From the NCBI RefSeq assembly GCF_003086775.1, contig NZ_CP026001.1:310001-374000 (forward strand): 64,000 bases of DNA. The letters run 5' to 3'. The DNA is from Stenotrophomonas sp. ZAC14D1_NAIMI4_1. GTDB lineage: Bacteria; Pseudomonadota; Gammaproteobacteria; Xanthomonadales; Xanthomonadaceae. Numbering within the stretch: the stretch's first letter is position 1; each line of letters begins with the position of its first letter. The position numbers were made by a program, and so were the translations under genes. Below the pieces are notes generated by a model. The model made no database searches. It was not told the DNA's origin and worked only from the letters and a program-made list of their open reading frames with translations. Below are positions 1-8,185 of the stretch, piece after piece.

Positions 1-1
1 C

Positions 2-262
2 AGCGTCACCGGCAGCAATGTCGACCTGACCAGCTACGAGTACAAGGTGCTGGAATACCTGATGATGCATGCCGGTGAACTGGTCTCCAAGGCCGACCTC
101 ACCGAGCACATCTACCAGCAGGATTTCGACCGCGACTCGAACGTGCTGGAAGTGTTCATCGGCCGCCTGCGCAAGAAGCTGGACCCGGACGGCGAACTGA
201 AGCCGATCGAGACCGTGCGTGGCCGCGGCTACCGTTTCGCGATCCCGCGCAACGAGGGCTGA
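2..262 (+). CDS. phoP: PhoP-type response regulator, C-terminal part only
   Basis: This is the last 86 codons of an OmpR/PhoB-family response regulator; the receiver domain lies outside the window. What is visible is the winged-helix DNA-binding domain: the TSYEYKVLEYLM helix, the HIYQQDFDRDSNVLEVFIGRLRKKL recognition-helix region and the closing ETVRGRGYRF wing. The next gene, 22 bp downstream, is a PhoQ-like kinase, so the pair is a PhoP/PhoQ-type two-component system. In this group it is linked to Mg2+, envelope and polymyxin responses (family knowledge, not visible here). The reading frame is open at the window edge, so the gene is cut by the window rather than broken. Confidence 0.93.
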   Translation, partial: SVTGSNVDLTSYEYKVLEYLMMHAGELVSKADLTEHIYQQDFDRDSNVLEVFIGRLRKKLDPDGELKPIETVRGRGYRFAIPRNEG

Positions 263-284
263 GCCTTTCACAAGGCGATAAACG

Positions 285-1709
285 ATGTCCGGCCGTCTGT
301 GGTTCTTCCGACGCTGGCGGCCGCGCTCACTGCAGGCGCGCCAGCTGTTCGCCGCGTCCGTGGGCCTGGTCGCGTTCCTGGCCCTGGCCGGTTACGCGCT
401 GGATGCCGCCTTCGCCGATACGGCGAAGGCGAACCTGCGTGAGCGCCTGAAGAACTACGCCACGGCCTACGCGGCCGGCATCGATTTCACCCGCGACCGC
501 TCGCTGTACATCCGCGAGCAGCCGCCGGATCCGCGCTTCGACGTGCCCGGCAGTGGCCTGTACCTGCAGGTGGTGATGCCGGACGGCAAGGGCAATTCGA
601 TGTCCGCCGAAGGCCCGATGCTGCCCACCGTGGGCGGCGGCCTGCTGGCCCCGCGCCAGGAAGTGTTCGAAGGCCCGCTGCCGATGATCCAGATCGACGG
701 CAGCCAGGGCTCGGTGTACCGCTACGGCCTGGGCCTGGTGTGGGATGCCGACGCCGACCCCGCCACCGAATTCCCGTACACCATCTACGTGATGGAAGAC
801 TCGCGCGCGCTGGGCGCGCAGCTGCGCGTGTTCCGCAGCCGGGTCTGGTTCTACCTGGGCGGCATCGGCCTGATCCTGCTGCTGCTGCAGACCGTCATCC
901 TGCAGTGGAGCCTGCGCCCGTTGCGCCGGGTCATCACCGAGCTGACCAAGGTGCAGCGCGGCGAGACCGAGCGCATGAGCGAGCGCCACCCGCGCGAGCT
1001 GGAACCGCTGACCGACAGCATCAATGCCTTCATCGAGAGCGAGCGCGAGAACCTCGAGCGCCAGCGCAACACCCTGGCCGACCTGGCGCACAGCCTGAAG
1101 ACGCCCATCGCCGTGCTGCGCACGCAGATGGACAGCGGTGCCGGCGATGGCGCCCTGCGCGAGGAACTGGATGTGCAGCTGCAGCGCATGAACAACCTGG
1201 TGTCCTACCAGCTGGCGCGTGCCGCCTCGTCGGGCCACAAGCTGTTCTCCGCGCCGCTGCCGGTGGAATCCAACGCCGAGGAAATCGTCCGTGGCCTGGA
1301 GAAGGTCTACGCGTCGAAGGGCGTGCTGTGCGAATTCGACATCGACCCGGCCGCGCGTTTCCATGGCGAACCGGGCGACCTGCAGGAACTGCTGGGCAAC
1401 CTGCTGGAAAACGCCTTCAAGTGGGCCAAGCGCCGCGTGCTGCTGACCGCACAGCCGCTGCCGGCACCCAACGCGCGCCGCGCCGGCCTGCTGCTGGCGG
1501 TGGACGACGATGGCCCGGGCATCGCCCCGGAAGACATCGGCAAGGTGCTGCAGCGTGGTGTGCGCGGCGATGAGCGCGTGCAGGGCCACGGCATCGGCCT
1601 GTCGATCGTGCAGGACCTGATCAAGGATTACCGCGGCGAGCTGCTGGTGGCCCGTTCCAGCGAGCTGGGCGGCGCCCGCTTCGAAGTGCGCCTGCCACCG
1701 GGGCCGTAA
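285..1709 (+). CDS. phoQ: PhoQ-type sensor histidine kinase
   Basis: This 474-residue inner-membrane sensor kinase partners the regulator just upstream. In order it has a basic N-terminus, a first membrane helix (about residues 20-42), a periplasmic sensor region, a second helix (about 188-208), a HAMP linker, a dimerisation domain with the phosphoacceptor His at about residue 269 (DLAHSLKTPIAVLR), and an ATPase domain with the N box (LLENAFKWAKR), a DDDGPGI motif and GHGIGLSIV. The ATG is preceded by AAGG. PhoQ is inferred from the position beside PhoP; the sensor region shows no obvious acidic patch that I can score by eye. A SMAG repeat follows the stop. Confidence 0.9.
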   Translation: MSGRLWFFRRWRPRSLQARQLFAASVGLVAFLALAGYALDAAFADTAKANLRERLKNYATAYAAGIDFTRDRSLYIREQPPDPRFDVPGSGLYLQVVMPDGKGNSMSAEGPMLPTVGGGLLAPRQEVFEGPLPMIQIDGSQGSVYRYGLGLVWDADADPATEFPYTIYVMEDSRALGAQLRVFRSRVWFYLGGIGLILLLLQTVILQWSLRPLRRVITELTKVQRGETERMSERHPRELEPLTDSINAFIESERENLERQRNTLADLAHSLKTPIAVLRTQMDSGAGDGALREELDVQLQRMNNLVSYQLARAASSGHKLFSAPLPVESNAEEIVRGLEKVYASKGVLCEFDIDPAARFHGEPGDLQELLGNLLENAFKWAKRRVLLTAQPLPAPNARRAGLLLAVDDDGPGIAPEDIGKVLQRGVRGDERVQGHGIGLSIVQDLIKDYRGELLVARSSELGGARFEVRLPPGP

Positions 1710-1723
1710 ACCCCGGCACTTCG

Positions 1724-1796
1724 ATCCGCCGGGCATGGCCCGGCGCTACCGGTCGACGTGCCCGCAGGTAGCGCCGGGCCATGCCCGGCGAACGGA
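1724..1796. repeat. SMAG/REP dimer
   Basis: Two inverted copies of a GTAG-footed palindrome lie between convergent phoQ and mtfA. The first copy (1724-1750) reads inward as CGCCGGGC-ATG-GCCCGGCG. The second (1767-1793) is its inverse, GTAGCGCCGGGCCATGCCC. The pair can form a long cruciform or RNA hairpin and probably acts as a 3' stabiliser or transcription buffer for both genes. Confidence 0.88.
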
Positions 1797-1800
1797 TGAA

Positions 1801-2589
1801 TCAATCGGCCATTGCCGGCGGCTCGCCATAGAACCGCCGCAGATGCGCGGCCACGTCCGGCAGCGCGTGCGCCAGCAGATCCGGCGCGGAGAAGTGGTAC
1901 TCGCTGGCCACCGCGAAGAACTCTTCCGGCGCCTCGGCCGCATACGGGTCGATCAGCGTCTCCACGCCAGCATCCACCTGCGCGCAGAACGCGTCGTAGG
2001 ACTGCTGGAACGCCGCCGCCCACTCGCGCTGCCACGCACGCGGCAACGGCGGGGTGCCGTCCATCGCACCATCCAGCGCATCCAGCTTGTGCACCATTTC
2101 ATGCACGGCCACGCAGTAGCCCTCGTGCGGCGCGGCCAGGTCGGCCTGCACGTCGGCCCACGACAGGATCAACGGACCGCTGTCCCACGATTCGCCAATC
2201 AGCTCGTCATCCCATTCGTGCAGCACGCCGGCCGCATCCATGTGGCTGCGGTGCACGCGGAAGGCGTCGGGGTAGACGATCAGCTGCGACCAGCCCTCCA
2301 GCCCGACCTCGCCGAACTCCAGCAGCGGCAGGCAGCACAGCGCGGCCAGCAGCACGCCATCGGCCACCTGCAGCTGCAGCTCGCCAATCGGGGTGATGGT
2401 CTTCTCATGCAGGAAGCGGGTGGCCAGCACGCGCAGGCGCGCGCGGCGCGCATCGCCAAGGCCCCGCAGCCAGGCGGCGCGGCCGCAGGCTTCATTCCAC
2501 ACCGCATCTTCGATCGGCCGCGGCGCAGGCCGCAGCCACTGCAGCAACGACTTGATCAGCGGAACATACCCGGCAGGTAGCTGTGCCAC
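1801..2589 (-). CDS. mtfA: MtfA-type zinc peptidase (M90)
   Basis: This matches the MtfA family (Mlc titration factor A), cytosolic zinc aminopeptidases that in E. coli bind the glucose regulator Mlc. The zinc motif is HEMVHKLDALDG (HExxH), and the downstream conserved AAEAPEEFFAVASEYHFSAP segment carries the third ligand region. The length of 262 residues is close to the 265 of E. coli MtfA. The start is uncertain: the outer start at 2589 is GTG, and the family's N-terminus would also fit a TTG near 2547, just after the stop of the upstream small gene that overlaps it. Without an Mlc gene in view, its target in this organism is unknown. Confidence 0.88.
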   Translation of the reverse strand: MAQLPAGYVPLIKSLLQWLRPAPRPIEDAVWNEACGRAAWLRGLGDARRARLRVLATRFLHEKTITPIGELQLQVADGVLLAALCCLPLLEFGEVGLEGWSQLIVYPDAFRVHRSHMDAAGVLHEWDDELIGESWDSGPLILSWADVQADLAAPHEGYCVAVHEMVHKLDALDGAMDGTPPLPRAWQREWAAAFQQSYDAFCAQVDAGVETLIDPYAAEAPEEFFAVASEYHFSAPDLLAHALPDVAAHLRRFYGEPPAMAD

Positions 2590-2849
2590 TTCGGCGCGCG
2601 GATGCGCTGCAGCACATCGTCATCGCTGCCACCGCCGCCACTGCTGGTGGCGCTGCTGGCCGCCGGCCGTACCGGCGCCGGCTTGGCTGCGGTGGCCGAA
2701 GCGGTGGACGTGGCGGCACGCTGCGAAGCGGCGTCCGGGGTGGAGTACACGCAGCCCCCACGGCTGTCGTCCAGCGATGCCGTCGCCGACGCCGCAAAGG
2801 GCATCGTCAGCAGGATCAGGCAATGGGCATAACGGCGCATTGACGACAT
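2556..2849 (-). CDS. small secreted protein of unknown function upstream of mtfA
   Basis: A 97-codon frame begins with MSSMRRYAHCLILLTMPFAA, a plausible signal peptide cleaved after ASA. A low-complexity Ala/Ser/Thr region and a Gly-Asp stretch follow, and a conserved-looking end (RIRAPKWHSYLPGMFR). A second ATG at 2840 is equally possible. Its 3' end overlaps the longest mtfA frame by about 34 bp, so the two may be translated in series. I do not recognise the family. Confidence 0.55.
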   Translation of the reverse strand: MSSMRRYAHCLILLTMPFAASATASLDDSRGGCVYSTPDAASQRAATSTASATAAKPAPVRPAASSATSSGGGGSDDDVLQRIRAPKWHSYLPGMFR

Positions 2850-2982
2850 CCACGTTAAGGGAGGGTGAGTTCCCGATTCTAGCCCGAACCCGGCCCCGGA
2901 TTGGAAGCCCCGCCCCCGGCACCCCGCGGGCGTCGCTGGCGGCTTTCCCGCATAATTCCGTTCTGACCTTGTGGAAGCTGCC

Positions 2983-3948
2983 GTGGACGATCGCCAATTG
3001 CTGGCCAAACTCGCTGCCGGTCGCCTGTCCGGCGACGCCCTGGCCCGTGAGCTGGGCCAGACCCGGGCGGCCATTTGGAAGCGCATTCAAGGACTTAGGG
3101 CTGCCGGTGTGGGCATCGAAGGCCGTGCAGGCGAGGGCTATGGCCTGAGCCAGCCGCTGGAGCTGCTGGACCCGGCGGCCATCCGCGCGCACCTGCCCGA
3201 CGACGCCGTGGCCCTGTTGCATGAGCTGCAGGTGGCCTGGACGGTGGATTCCACCAATGCCGAATTGCTGCGTTGCAGCGCGCCACAGCGCGGCGTTTGC
3301 GCCCTGCTGGCCGAGCGCCAGACCGGCGGCCGTGGCCGTCGCGGCCGCAGCTGGGCCTCGCCGCTGGCTGCCCACGTCTATCTCTCGGTGCTGCGGCTGT
3401 TCTCCGGCGGCCTGGGCCGCCTGGCTGGGCTCAGCCTGGTGGCCGGCATCGCCGTGGCCGAGGCCCTGCACGACCTGGGCTACACCCAGGCGCAGCTGAA
3501 GTGGCCCAACGACGTGCTGGTGGACGGCCGCAAGCTGGTCGGCCTGCTGGCCGAGGGCGGCGGCGAGTACGCCGGCCCGGCGCGTGCCGTCATCGGTATC
3601 GGCATCAACGTGCACATGCCGCCGGCCTTCGCCGAACAGATCACCCAGCCGTGGGTGGACCTGGACACCCTGGCCGGTACCCACGTGGACCGCAACGTGG
3701 TGGTGGCCGCCGTGCTGGCGCGCCTGCTGCCGGCACTGGAGGTCTTCGACCGCGAGGGCCTGGCCCCGTTCCTGCCGCGCTATGCCGCCTTCGACATGCT
3801 GGCCGGCCGCGAGGTGCGCGTGGAACTGGAAGGCCAATGGCAGCACGGCACCGCTCTGGGCCTGGCCGATGACGGCGCCCTGCGCGTGCGCATCGATGGC
3901 CACGAGCGCCTGCTGCACGCCGGCGAAGTGAGCGTGAGGAAGGCATGA
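2983..3948 (+). CDS. birA: BirA biotin-protein ligase and biotin repressor
   Basis: It activates biotin to biotinyl-AMP and transfers it to the carboxyl-carrier subunit of acetyl-CoA carboxylase. The N-terminal winged helix (residues 1-60, LARELGQTRAAIWKRIQGLR) implies it is also a DNA-binding repressor of biotin genes. The ligase core shows STNAEL, the biotinyl-AMP loop GGRGRRGRSW, KWPNDVLVDGRKLVGLL and GIGINVH, and a C-terminal SH3-like cap. GTG at 2983 is preferred because GGAAG lies about 7 bp upstream; GTG at 2971 would add four residues and has no ribosome site. It overlaps coaX by 4 bp (ATGA). Confidence 0.95.
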   Translation: MDDRQLLAKLAAGRLSGDALARELGQTRAAIWKRIQGLRAAGVGIEGRAGEGYGLSQPLELLDPAAIRAHLPDDAVALLHELQVAWTVDSTNAELLRCSAPQRGVCALLAERQTGGRGRRGRSWASPLAAHVYLSVLRLFSGGLGRLAGLSLVAGIAVAEALHDLGYTQAQLKWPNDVLVDGRKLVGLLAEGGGEYAGPARAVIGIGINVHMPPAFAEQITQPWVDLDTLAGTHVDRNVVVAAVLARLLPALEVFDREGLAPFLPRYAAFDMLAGREVRVELEGQWQHGTALGLADDGALRVRIDGHERLLHAGEVSVRKA

Positions 3949-4676
3949 GCGATTGGTTGTTCGACCTTGGCAATTCGCGCTTCAAGTTCGCGCCATTGCA
4001 GGGTGACCGTGCCGGCGATGTGCAGGCCTGGGCGCATGGCGCCGAAGGCATGGCCGCACAGCCGCCGCACAGCCTGCCCACGGGCGGCACCGCCTTTGTT
4101 GCCAGCGTGGCCGCACCGTCGCTGACCACCGCCATGCTGCAGCAGCTGCAGGCCCGCTTCGGCGATGTGCGCGTGGTGCGCACCAGTGCCGAATGCGCGG
4201 GCGTGCGCATTGCCTACGCCAAGCCGGAAAAATTCGGCGTCGATCGTTTCCTCGCACTGCTGGCCGCCGCTACCGCGCGCCGCCCGGTGCTGGTGGTGGG
4301 CGTGGGCACCGCGCTGACCATCGATCTGCTCGACGCCGACGGCCAGCACCACGGTGGCCGCATTTCCGCTTCGCCCACTACCATGCGCGAAGCGCTGCAC
4401 GCGCGTGCGGTGCAGCTGCCGGCCAGTGGGGGCGACTACAGCGAATTCGCCAACGACACCGTCGATGCGCTGGCCTCCGGCTGCGACGGTGCTGCCGTGG
4501 CGCTGGTGGAACGCAGCGCCCGCCACGCGCAGGCGCTGCTGGGCGTGGCCCCCGCGCTGCTGGTGCATGGCGGCGGCGCACCCGCGCTGATGCCGTTGCT
4601 GGACGGCGCCGACTACCACCCGTCGCTGGTGCTGGACGGCCTCGCCCGCTGGGCGGTGCACCAGCCCGCAGGCTAG
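3945..4676 (+). CDS. coaX: type III pantothenate kinase
   Basis: It performs the first step of coenzyme A synthesis, pantothenate to 4'-phosphopantothenate. At 243 residues it has the expected size of CoaX (ASKHA fold). Visible motifs are the N-terminal phosphate loop DLGNSRFKF, the pantothenate-binding region YAKPEKFGVDRFLALLAA, the VVGVGTALTIDLLDADGQHHGGRISAS segment and the late LLVHGGGAPAL adenosine motif. The ATG overlaps the birA stop (ATGA), so the pair is translationally coupled, a common arrangement in gammaproteobacteria. Confidence 0.95.
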   Translation: MSDWLFDLGNSRFKFAPLQGDRAGDVQAWAHGAEGMAAQPPHSLPTGGTAFVASVAAPSLTTAMLQQLQARFGDVRVVRTSAECAGVRIAYAKPEKFGVDRFLALLAAATARRPVLVVGVGTALTIDLLDADGQHHGGRISASPTTMREALHARAVQLPASGGDYSEFANDTVDALASGCDGAAVALVERSARHAQALLGVAPALLVHGGGAPALMPLLDGADYHPSLVLDGLARWAVHQPAG

Positions 4677-4686
4677 TATCGGCAGC

Positions 4687-5535
4687 ATGCTGACCCGTGC
4701 CCTGATTGTCGTGCTGGCCATCCTCAACGTAGGCGTCGCCAGCTGGTGGCTGCTGCGCAGTGAACCCGCGCCGGCCACGCCGCCCCAGCCCGCCACCGGC
4801 GTGGCCGAGCTGCGCTGGCTGCCGGGTGGCACCGATGCCGCTGCCGTGGCCCAGACCAGCGCCGCCACGCCCACCGAAGCCCTGCAGGAGCGCGAAGCCG
4901 CGCCCAGCGCCGCCGTGGCGGCCACTGAGGCACCGGCACCGGCGACACCGCCGCCCGCCGAAACCGCCCCCGCTGCCAACCCAGCACCCGCCGTGGCTGC
5001 CGCCGCCAAGCCCGCTGCGCCGGTGGTTGAAACGCCAGCCATAGCGAAGCCCGCTGCCGAGAAGCCCGCCGCACCGCCGCGCTGCGTCGCCTTGGGCCCG
5101 TTTGCCGACCGCGCCGCCGCCGTGGCCGCGCAAGGCCGCGCCGGCAGCCTGCTGGCCCCGGCGCGCCTGCGCGAACAGCCCGCCGCCAGCGGCAGCACCC
5201 GCTACCGCGTGCTGCTGCCAGTCGCCGCCAGCCGCGAGGAGGCGCAGGCCACGGTCAAGCGCATCGTCGCCGCCGGTCTCAGCGATTACTACATCATCAG
5301 CCAGGGCGAAGAGAGCAACGCCATCGCCCTGGGCCAGTACCGCAACCGCGAGGGCGCCGAGCGCCGCATTGCCGCCGTGAAAGCCGCCGGCTTCCAGCCG
5401 CGCCTGGTGGCCAGTGGCGACGCCGGGCAGTGGTGGCTGGAAGGGCAGCTGGCCGCCGGCAGCGAACCGAAGCAGGTGCAGCAGCGCAGCGGCGCCGCGC
5501 AGCAGCGGTCGCTGGAATGCACGCGACTGCGCTAG
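4687..5535 (+). CDS. SPOR-domain membrane protein
   Basis: Of 282 residues, the first 20 or so form a membrane anchor (LIVVLAILNVGVASWWLL). A long Ala/Pro-rich periplasmic linker follows (about residues 30-130) and then a C-terminal SPOR domain (CVALGPFADRAAAVAAQGR and YRVLLPVAASREEAQ). A second SPOR-like half appears at YYIISQGEESNAIALGQYRNREGAERRIA. SPOR domains bind denuded septal peptidoglycan, so a role at the division site or cell wall is likely. It starts 10 bp after coaX, suggesting one birA-coaX-SPOR operon. Its TAG stop lies inside the likely -10 box of the following tRNA. Confidence 0.85.
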   Translation: MLTRALIVVLAILNVGVASWWLLRSEPAPATPPQPATGVAELRWLPGGTDAAAVAQTSAATPTEALQEREAAPSAAVAATEAPAPATPPPAETAPAANPAPAVAAAAKPAAPVVETPAIAKPAAEKPAAPPRCVALGPFADRAAAVAAQGRAGSLLAPARLREQPAASGSTRYRVLLPVAASREEAQATVKRIVAAGLSDYYIISQGEESNAIALGQYRNREGAERRIAAVKAAGFQPRLVASGDAGQWWLEGQLAAGSEPKQVQQRSGAAQQRSLECTRLR

Positions 5536-5538
5536 AAT
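5533..5538 (+). promoter_or_regulatory. probable -10 box of the tRNA-Thr gene
   Basis: TAGAAT sits about 38 bp before the tRNA and overlaps the stop codon of the SPOR gene. No convincing -35 box is visible at the right spacing. Confidence 0.35.
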
Positions 5539-5575
5539 CGCCCCACCGCGGCGCTGCCGCCGGTGAAGCACCCAT

Positions 5576-5651
5576 GCCGCTTTAGCTCAGTTGGTAGAGC
5601 AACTGTCTTGTAAACAGTAGGTCATCCGTTCGATTCGGATAAGCGGCACCA
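5576..5651 (+). tRNA. tRNA-Thr (anticodon TGT)
   Basis: A complete 76-nt cloverleaf: acceptor GCCGCTT pairs with AAGCGGC, the D arm is GCTCAGTTGGTAGAGC, the anticodon stem ACTGT/ACAGT encloses loop CTTGTAA with anticodon TGT at 5609-5611, and the T arm contains TTCGATT. The CCA end is encoded in the DNA. The low-GC accessory stretch that follows begins right at its 3' end. Confidence 0.97.
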
Positions 5652-5664
5652 ACAACTTCACGCC

Positions 5665-6420
5665 TCACGGGGCGCTGTTTGAGCCTTCACTCGTGCCAGT
5701 GAGCCACTTTTGGGCCAGGCGAGGAGTCACAGTGGTTGCCAAGCCCTGCAGGTAGGTAAACCCATAGGGAATCCTATCCATCTCGAGCGAGACCAGCACT
5801 TTCTCGGCCCTGCCGCGCGCAGCCTTGACCAGCGAAGCCGCCGGGTACACGGCAAGTGATGTGCCTATGACAAGGACCTTTGCTGCGGTGGATACATGCC
5901 ATCGCGCCTCATCCATGTGCTGCGTTTCTTCCCCGAACCAGACAATGTCAGGCCTGAGCTGCGTCCCGTCTTCGCACAGCTGCCCAAGCGAAATCGAGGA
6001 GTCCTCGATACGGTAGCGCTTCGGGCTGTCCGACGTGCTACGCGCATAGGCAAGTTGGCCATGTAGATGAATCACGTTGCTGGAGCCCGCGCGCTCGTGA
6101 AGCTCATCGACGTTCTGGGTAATCACGACTACATCAAAGGCCGATTCCAAGGACGCGATCGCGGAGTGTGCGGCATTTGGCAACGCGTTCCATGCCTTCA
6201 GGCGACGCTCGTTGTAAAAGGCCAAGACGGCTTCTGGGCGAAGCCTCCAGCCCTCAGGGCTGGCCACCTCCTGCCACGAATAATTGTTCCAGAGGCCGTG
6301 CGAATCGCGGAATGTAGGCAAGCCGCTTTCCGCGCTCAGGCCGGACCCAGAGAGAACAACTACTTTGTTGGGTACTACGTCGGGAATCATTCGGGCGCTC
6401 GTCATCTGGCAACCTGGCAT
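5665..6420 (-). CDS. Sir2-family NAD-dependent deacylase lacking zinc cysteines
   Basis: Sirtuin motifs are clear: the NAD loop GSGLSAESGLPTFRD, the TQNVDELHERAG segment, the catalytic His in IHLHG, the WFGE substrate cleft and the VIGTSLAVYPAA adenine pocket. The small zinc module that normally has four cysteines has only one here (LGQLCEDGTQLRP), a feature of a known zinc-less bacterial subgroup. It could deacylate proteins or act on NAD or ADP-ribose. Of three in-frame ATGs (6420, 6405, 6390) the last fits the usual family N-terminus best. It lies right beside the tRNA, in DNA of lower GC than the backbone. Confidence 0.85.
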   Translation of the reverse strand: MPGCQMTSARMIPDVVPNKVVVLSGSGLSAESGLPTFRDSHGLWNNYSWQEVASPEGWRLRPEAVLAFYNERRLKAWNALPNAAHSAIASLESAFDVVVITQNVDELHERAGSSNVIHLHGQLAYARSTSDSPKRYRIEDSSISLGQLCEDGTQLRPDIVWFGEETQHMDEARWHVSTAAKVLVIGTSLAVYPAASLVKAARGRAEKVLVSLEMDRIPYGFTYLQGLATTVTPRLAQKWLTGTSEGSNSAP

Positions 6421-6576
6421 CTGCGCCCGGCTATACGAAACATCTATAGCGCATCGCTCGATGGGCCAATTCGTTGCTACGGCTTGATCTTAGGTCGACC
6501 GAGTGCAGGACAACAAGTGGGAGTAAAGCCGGAGCAACTGCTGACCAAAGCGCGCCGGATAATGGGCTGCTGACGA

Positions 6577-7185
6577 TCAGGTGGAAGACAAATCCTGATC
6601 GCCAAGCGCCTTGGCACAGAATTCCGCGGTACGCAGCACGCCGCCTGCGCCTTGATACTTGTCGTCGGCGCAGAATCGCTGTGTGATGACGCGCCCCATT
6701 CGGCCATTGAAGCTAACGTCCGAAGTATTCAGAAACACTTGTGCGCTGATACTGGCACCGTCGGCGATGGATTCCACAACGGGCTGGTCAACCGAGAGAT
6801 GCAGGACATTGAGGTCGAGCATCTTGTCTCCGGATTTCGCTTCAATCCGGAGGATGAAGGTGATGCCGTGGTCAGCCGGAATCAGCTTCTTCTTTGCCAT
6901 CTTTTTGAGTACATAATTTGCGTCCCGAGCGAATCCAGGAAGGATGTCCGACTCGCCCCACCCGTCGCCCTTGAGCGTTATCACAAGTCGCGGTGGCGTA
7001 GCGAACGGTTGGGTATCGACGGCGACAACTTTCGGATGCAGCTTCATTACGGCCGCCGGATCTATCGAGTTCTCGCGCGATGTGTCATCAGCTTCGGAAG
7101 CTGCTACCTCGCTGTCCTGAGCCGCCGGGGGTGGGGAACATCCGGCGAGACCAACCAACGCCACAATCAGGAATATCTCCTTCAT
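6577..7185 (-). CDS. putative lipoprotein, unknown function
   Basis: The 202-residue product starts with a lipoprotein signal (MKEIFLIVALVGLAGC, lipobox LAGC), followed by an Ala/Glu/Asp-rich linker. A mature domain contains VITLKGDGWGESDILPGF and ILRIEAKSGDKMLDLNVLHL. ATG at 7185 has TAGGAG ideally spaced upstream, so the TTG six bases earlier is rejected. Base composition is below that of the backbone. It is on the same strand as the sirtuin gene but about 150 bp away. I do not recognise the family. Confidence 0.72.
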   Translation of the reverse strand: MKEIFLIVALVGLAGCSPPPAAQDSEVAASEADDTSRENSIDPAAVMKLHPKVVAVDTQPFATPPRLVITLKGDGWGESDILPGFARDANYVLKKMAKKKLIPADHGITFILRIEAKSGDKMLDLNVLHLSVDQPVVESIADGASISAQVFLNTSDVSFNGRMGRVITQRFCADDKYQGAGGVLRTAEFCAKALGDQDLSST

Positions 7186-7617
7186 TTCCAACTCCTATCT
7201 ACAGTGGTGAATTCAGTATGCGGTAGCGCGCCAAATGACATCCGACGTCCTGACATGAAGCGCGTGAGCGCTTGCGAGAATGAACAGCGGCGGATGCCAT
7301 GCTCCGTAACCGTGGACAATGCCGCACGCCCTAAGTGCGACCAGCATGTGAGCGATATACAAGGAAAGCAGTACTGCCGAGAGCGGGGAACCCCTCAATC
7401 CGAGCGCCACGCAGTCGTACCGTGCTCCCCAGCGTGCCTCTCCTACCAATTAGCAGTATCGCTGTGCTGCCTCCATTGGTGGAGTGAACATCATCCTGCC
7501 GCTTCAGGCACACTGGCGTCACGCACGTAGGCTCGCAGCTTCAATCAAGCTTACGTCCCAACATCGAGCGAGAGTCCCTCAGAATGAGCCCGGCACTAGT
7601 AATTTTGCAGGCTTGAC
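7186..7617. other. non-coding, AT-richer stretch
   Basis: No convincing gene is seen. A 78-codon minus-strand frame (7213-7449) starts only with TTG and has no ribosome site. The lower GC and absence of genes fit a decayed part of an acquired segment. Confidence 0.5.
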
Positions 7618-7757
7618 GACGCCGTCTATGGCTGGACGGATCACGCCAATTCCGACACTGCAGCCGCTCGGCCAGGGGCGGATGCGTCATGCCATTCGAC
7701 AAAGACAGTCAGACCCGGGACATCGAGCGCGCTCGCGTACTGGCGGGCCTGCTCTGA
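7618..7757 (+). pseudogene. remnant of a HigB/RelE-type toxin
   Basis: Just before the antitoxin gene, the last 22 codons before a TGA (ATG at 7689) read DKDSQTRDIERAR, matching the usual C-terminus of the RelE-like toxin (GGDKSSQARDIxxA) that precedes this antitoxin family. In a different frame slightly upstream, GRITPIPTLQPLG resembles the toxin's ARIxxRIxRLxxGN helix. The central part of about 95 codons is not present in any single frame, so the toxin appears deleted or frameshifted. Homology is inferred by eye. Confidence 0.5.
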
Positions 7758-7807
7758 TTCCACACTTTTCCACACGCTGCACGTGACAACAGACAAGGCA
7801 GGCTGCC

Positions 7808-8185
7808 ATGAAAAACACACTGGAACTGCATGACTGGGACGCGGCCGAACACCTGCACGACGACCAGGACATCGTTCACTTCATTGAAGCTGCGCTCGAG
7901 GAAGCGCCCGACGATGCAGCCTTCATCGCATCGGTGCTGGGGGTGGTGGCACGGGCGCGCAACATTGCTGATCTTGCACGCACGACCGGTATCGCCCGCG
8001 AAACCCTGTACAAGATGCTGCGTGGTGAAGGAAATCCCACCCTGGGCAATCTCAGCAAGCTGGCAAAGTCGCTGGGGTTCCGGCTGAGCCTTGTGCCGAT
8101 CAAGAGCGACGGCAAGCCGACCAAGCCCGCACGCCGGCCCGCACGCAAGGCGGCCAAGACGCCGGCGGCAAAGAGCGCCTGCTGA
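7808..8185 (+). CDS. HigA-like antitoxin (putative addiction module antidote, XRE-type)
   Basis: This 125-residue protein resembles the HTH antidote family that pairs with RelE-like killers. A short acidic N-terminus (LHDWDAAEHLHDDQDIVHFIEAALEE) is followed by a helix-turn-helix (NIADLARTTGIARETLYKMLRGEGNPTLGNLSKLAKSLG). The tail is basic and Lys/Pro/Ala-rich, which is longer than usual and H1-like. AGGCAGG precedes the ATG. The toxin that should lie directly upstream survives only as a remnant, so this is likely an orphan antitoxin, perhaps kept as a DNA-binding regulator. Confidence 0.8.
   Translation: MKNTLELHDWDAAEHLHDDQDIVHFIEAALEEAPDDAAFIASVLGVVARARNIADLARTTGIARETLYKMLRGEGNPTLGNLSKLAKSLGFRLSLVPIKSDGKPTKPARRPARKAAKTPAAKSAC

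Noticed and set aside
327..1736. 469-codon minus-strand frame antisense to phoQ
   Set aside because: Shadow of the kinase gene; His/Gln/Ala-rich translation is typical of reverse-frame GC-rich DNA.
7213..7449. 78-codon minus-strand frame in the AT-richer gap
   Set aside because: TTG start, no ribosome site, no domain; kept as possible only.
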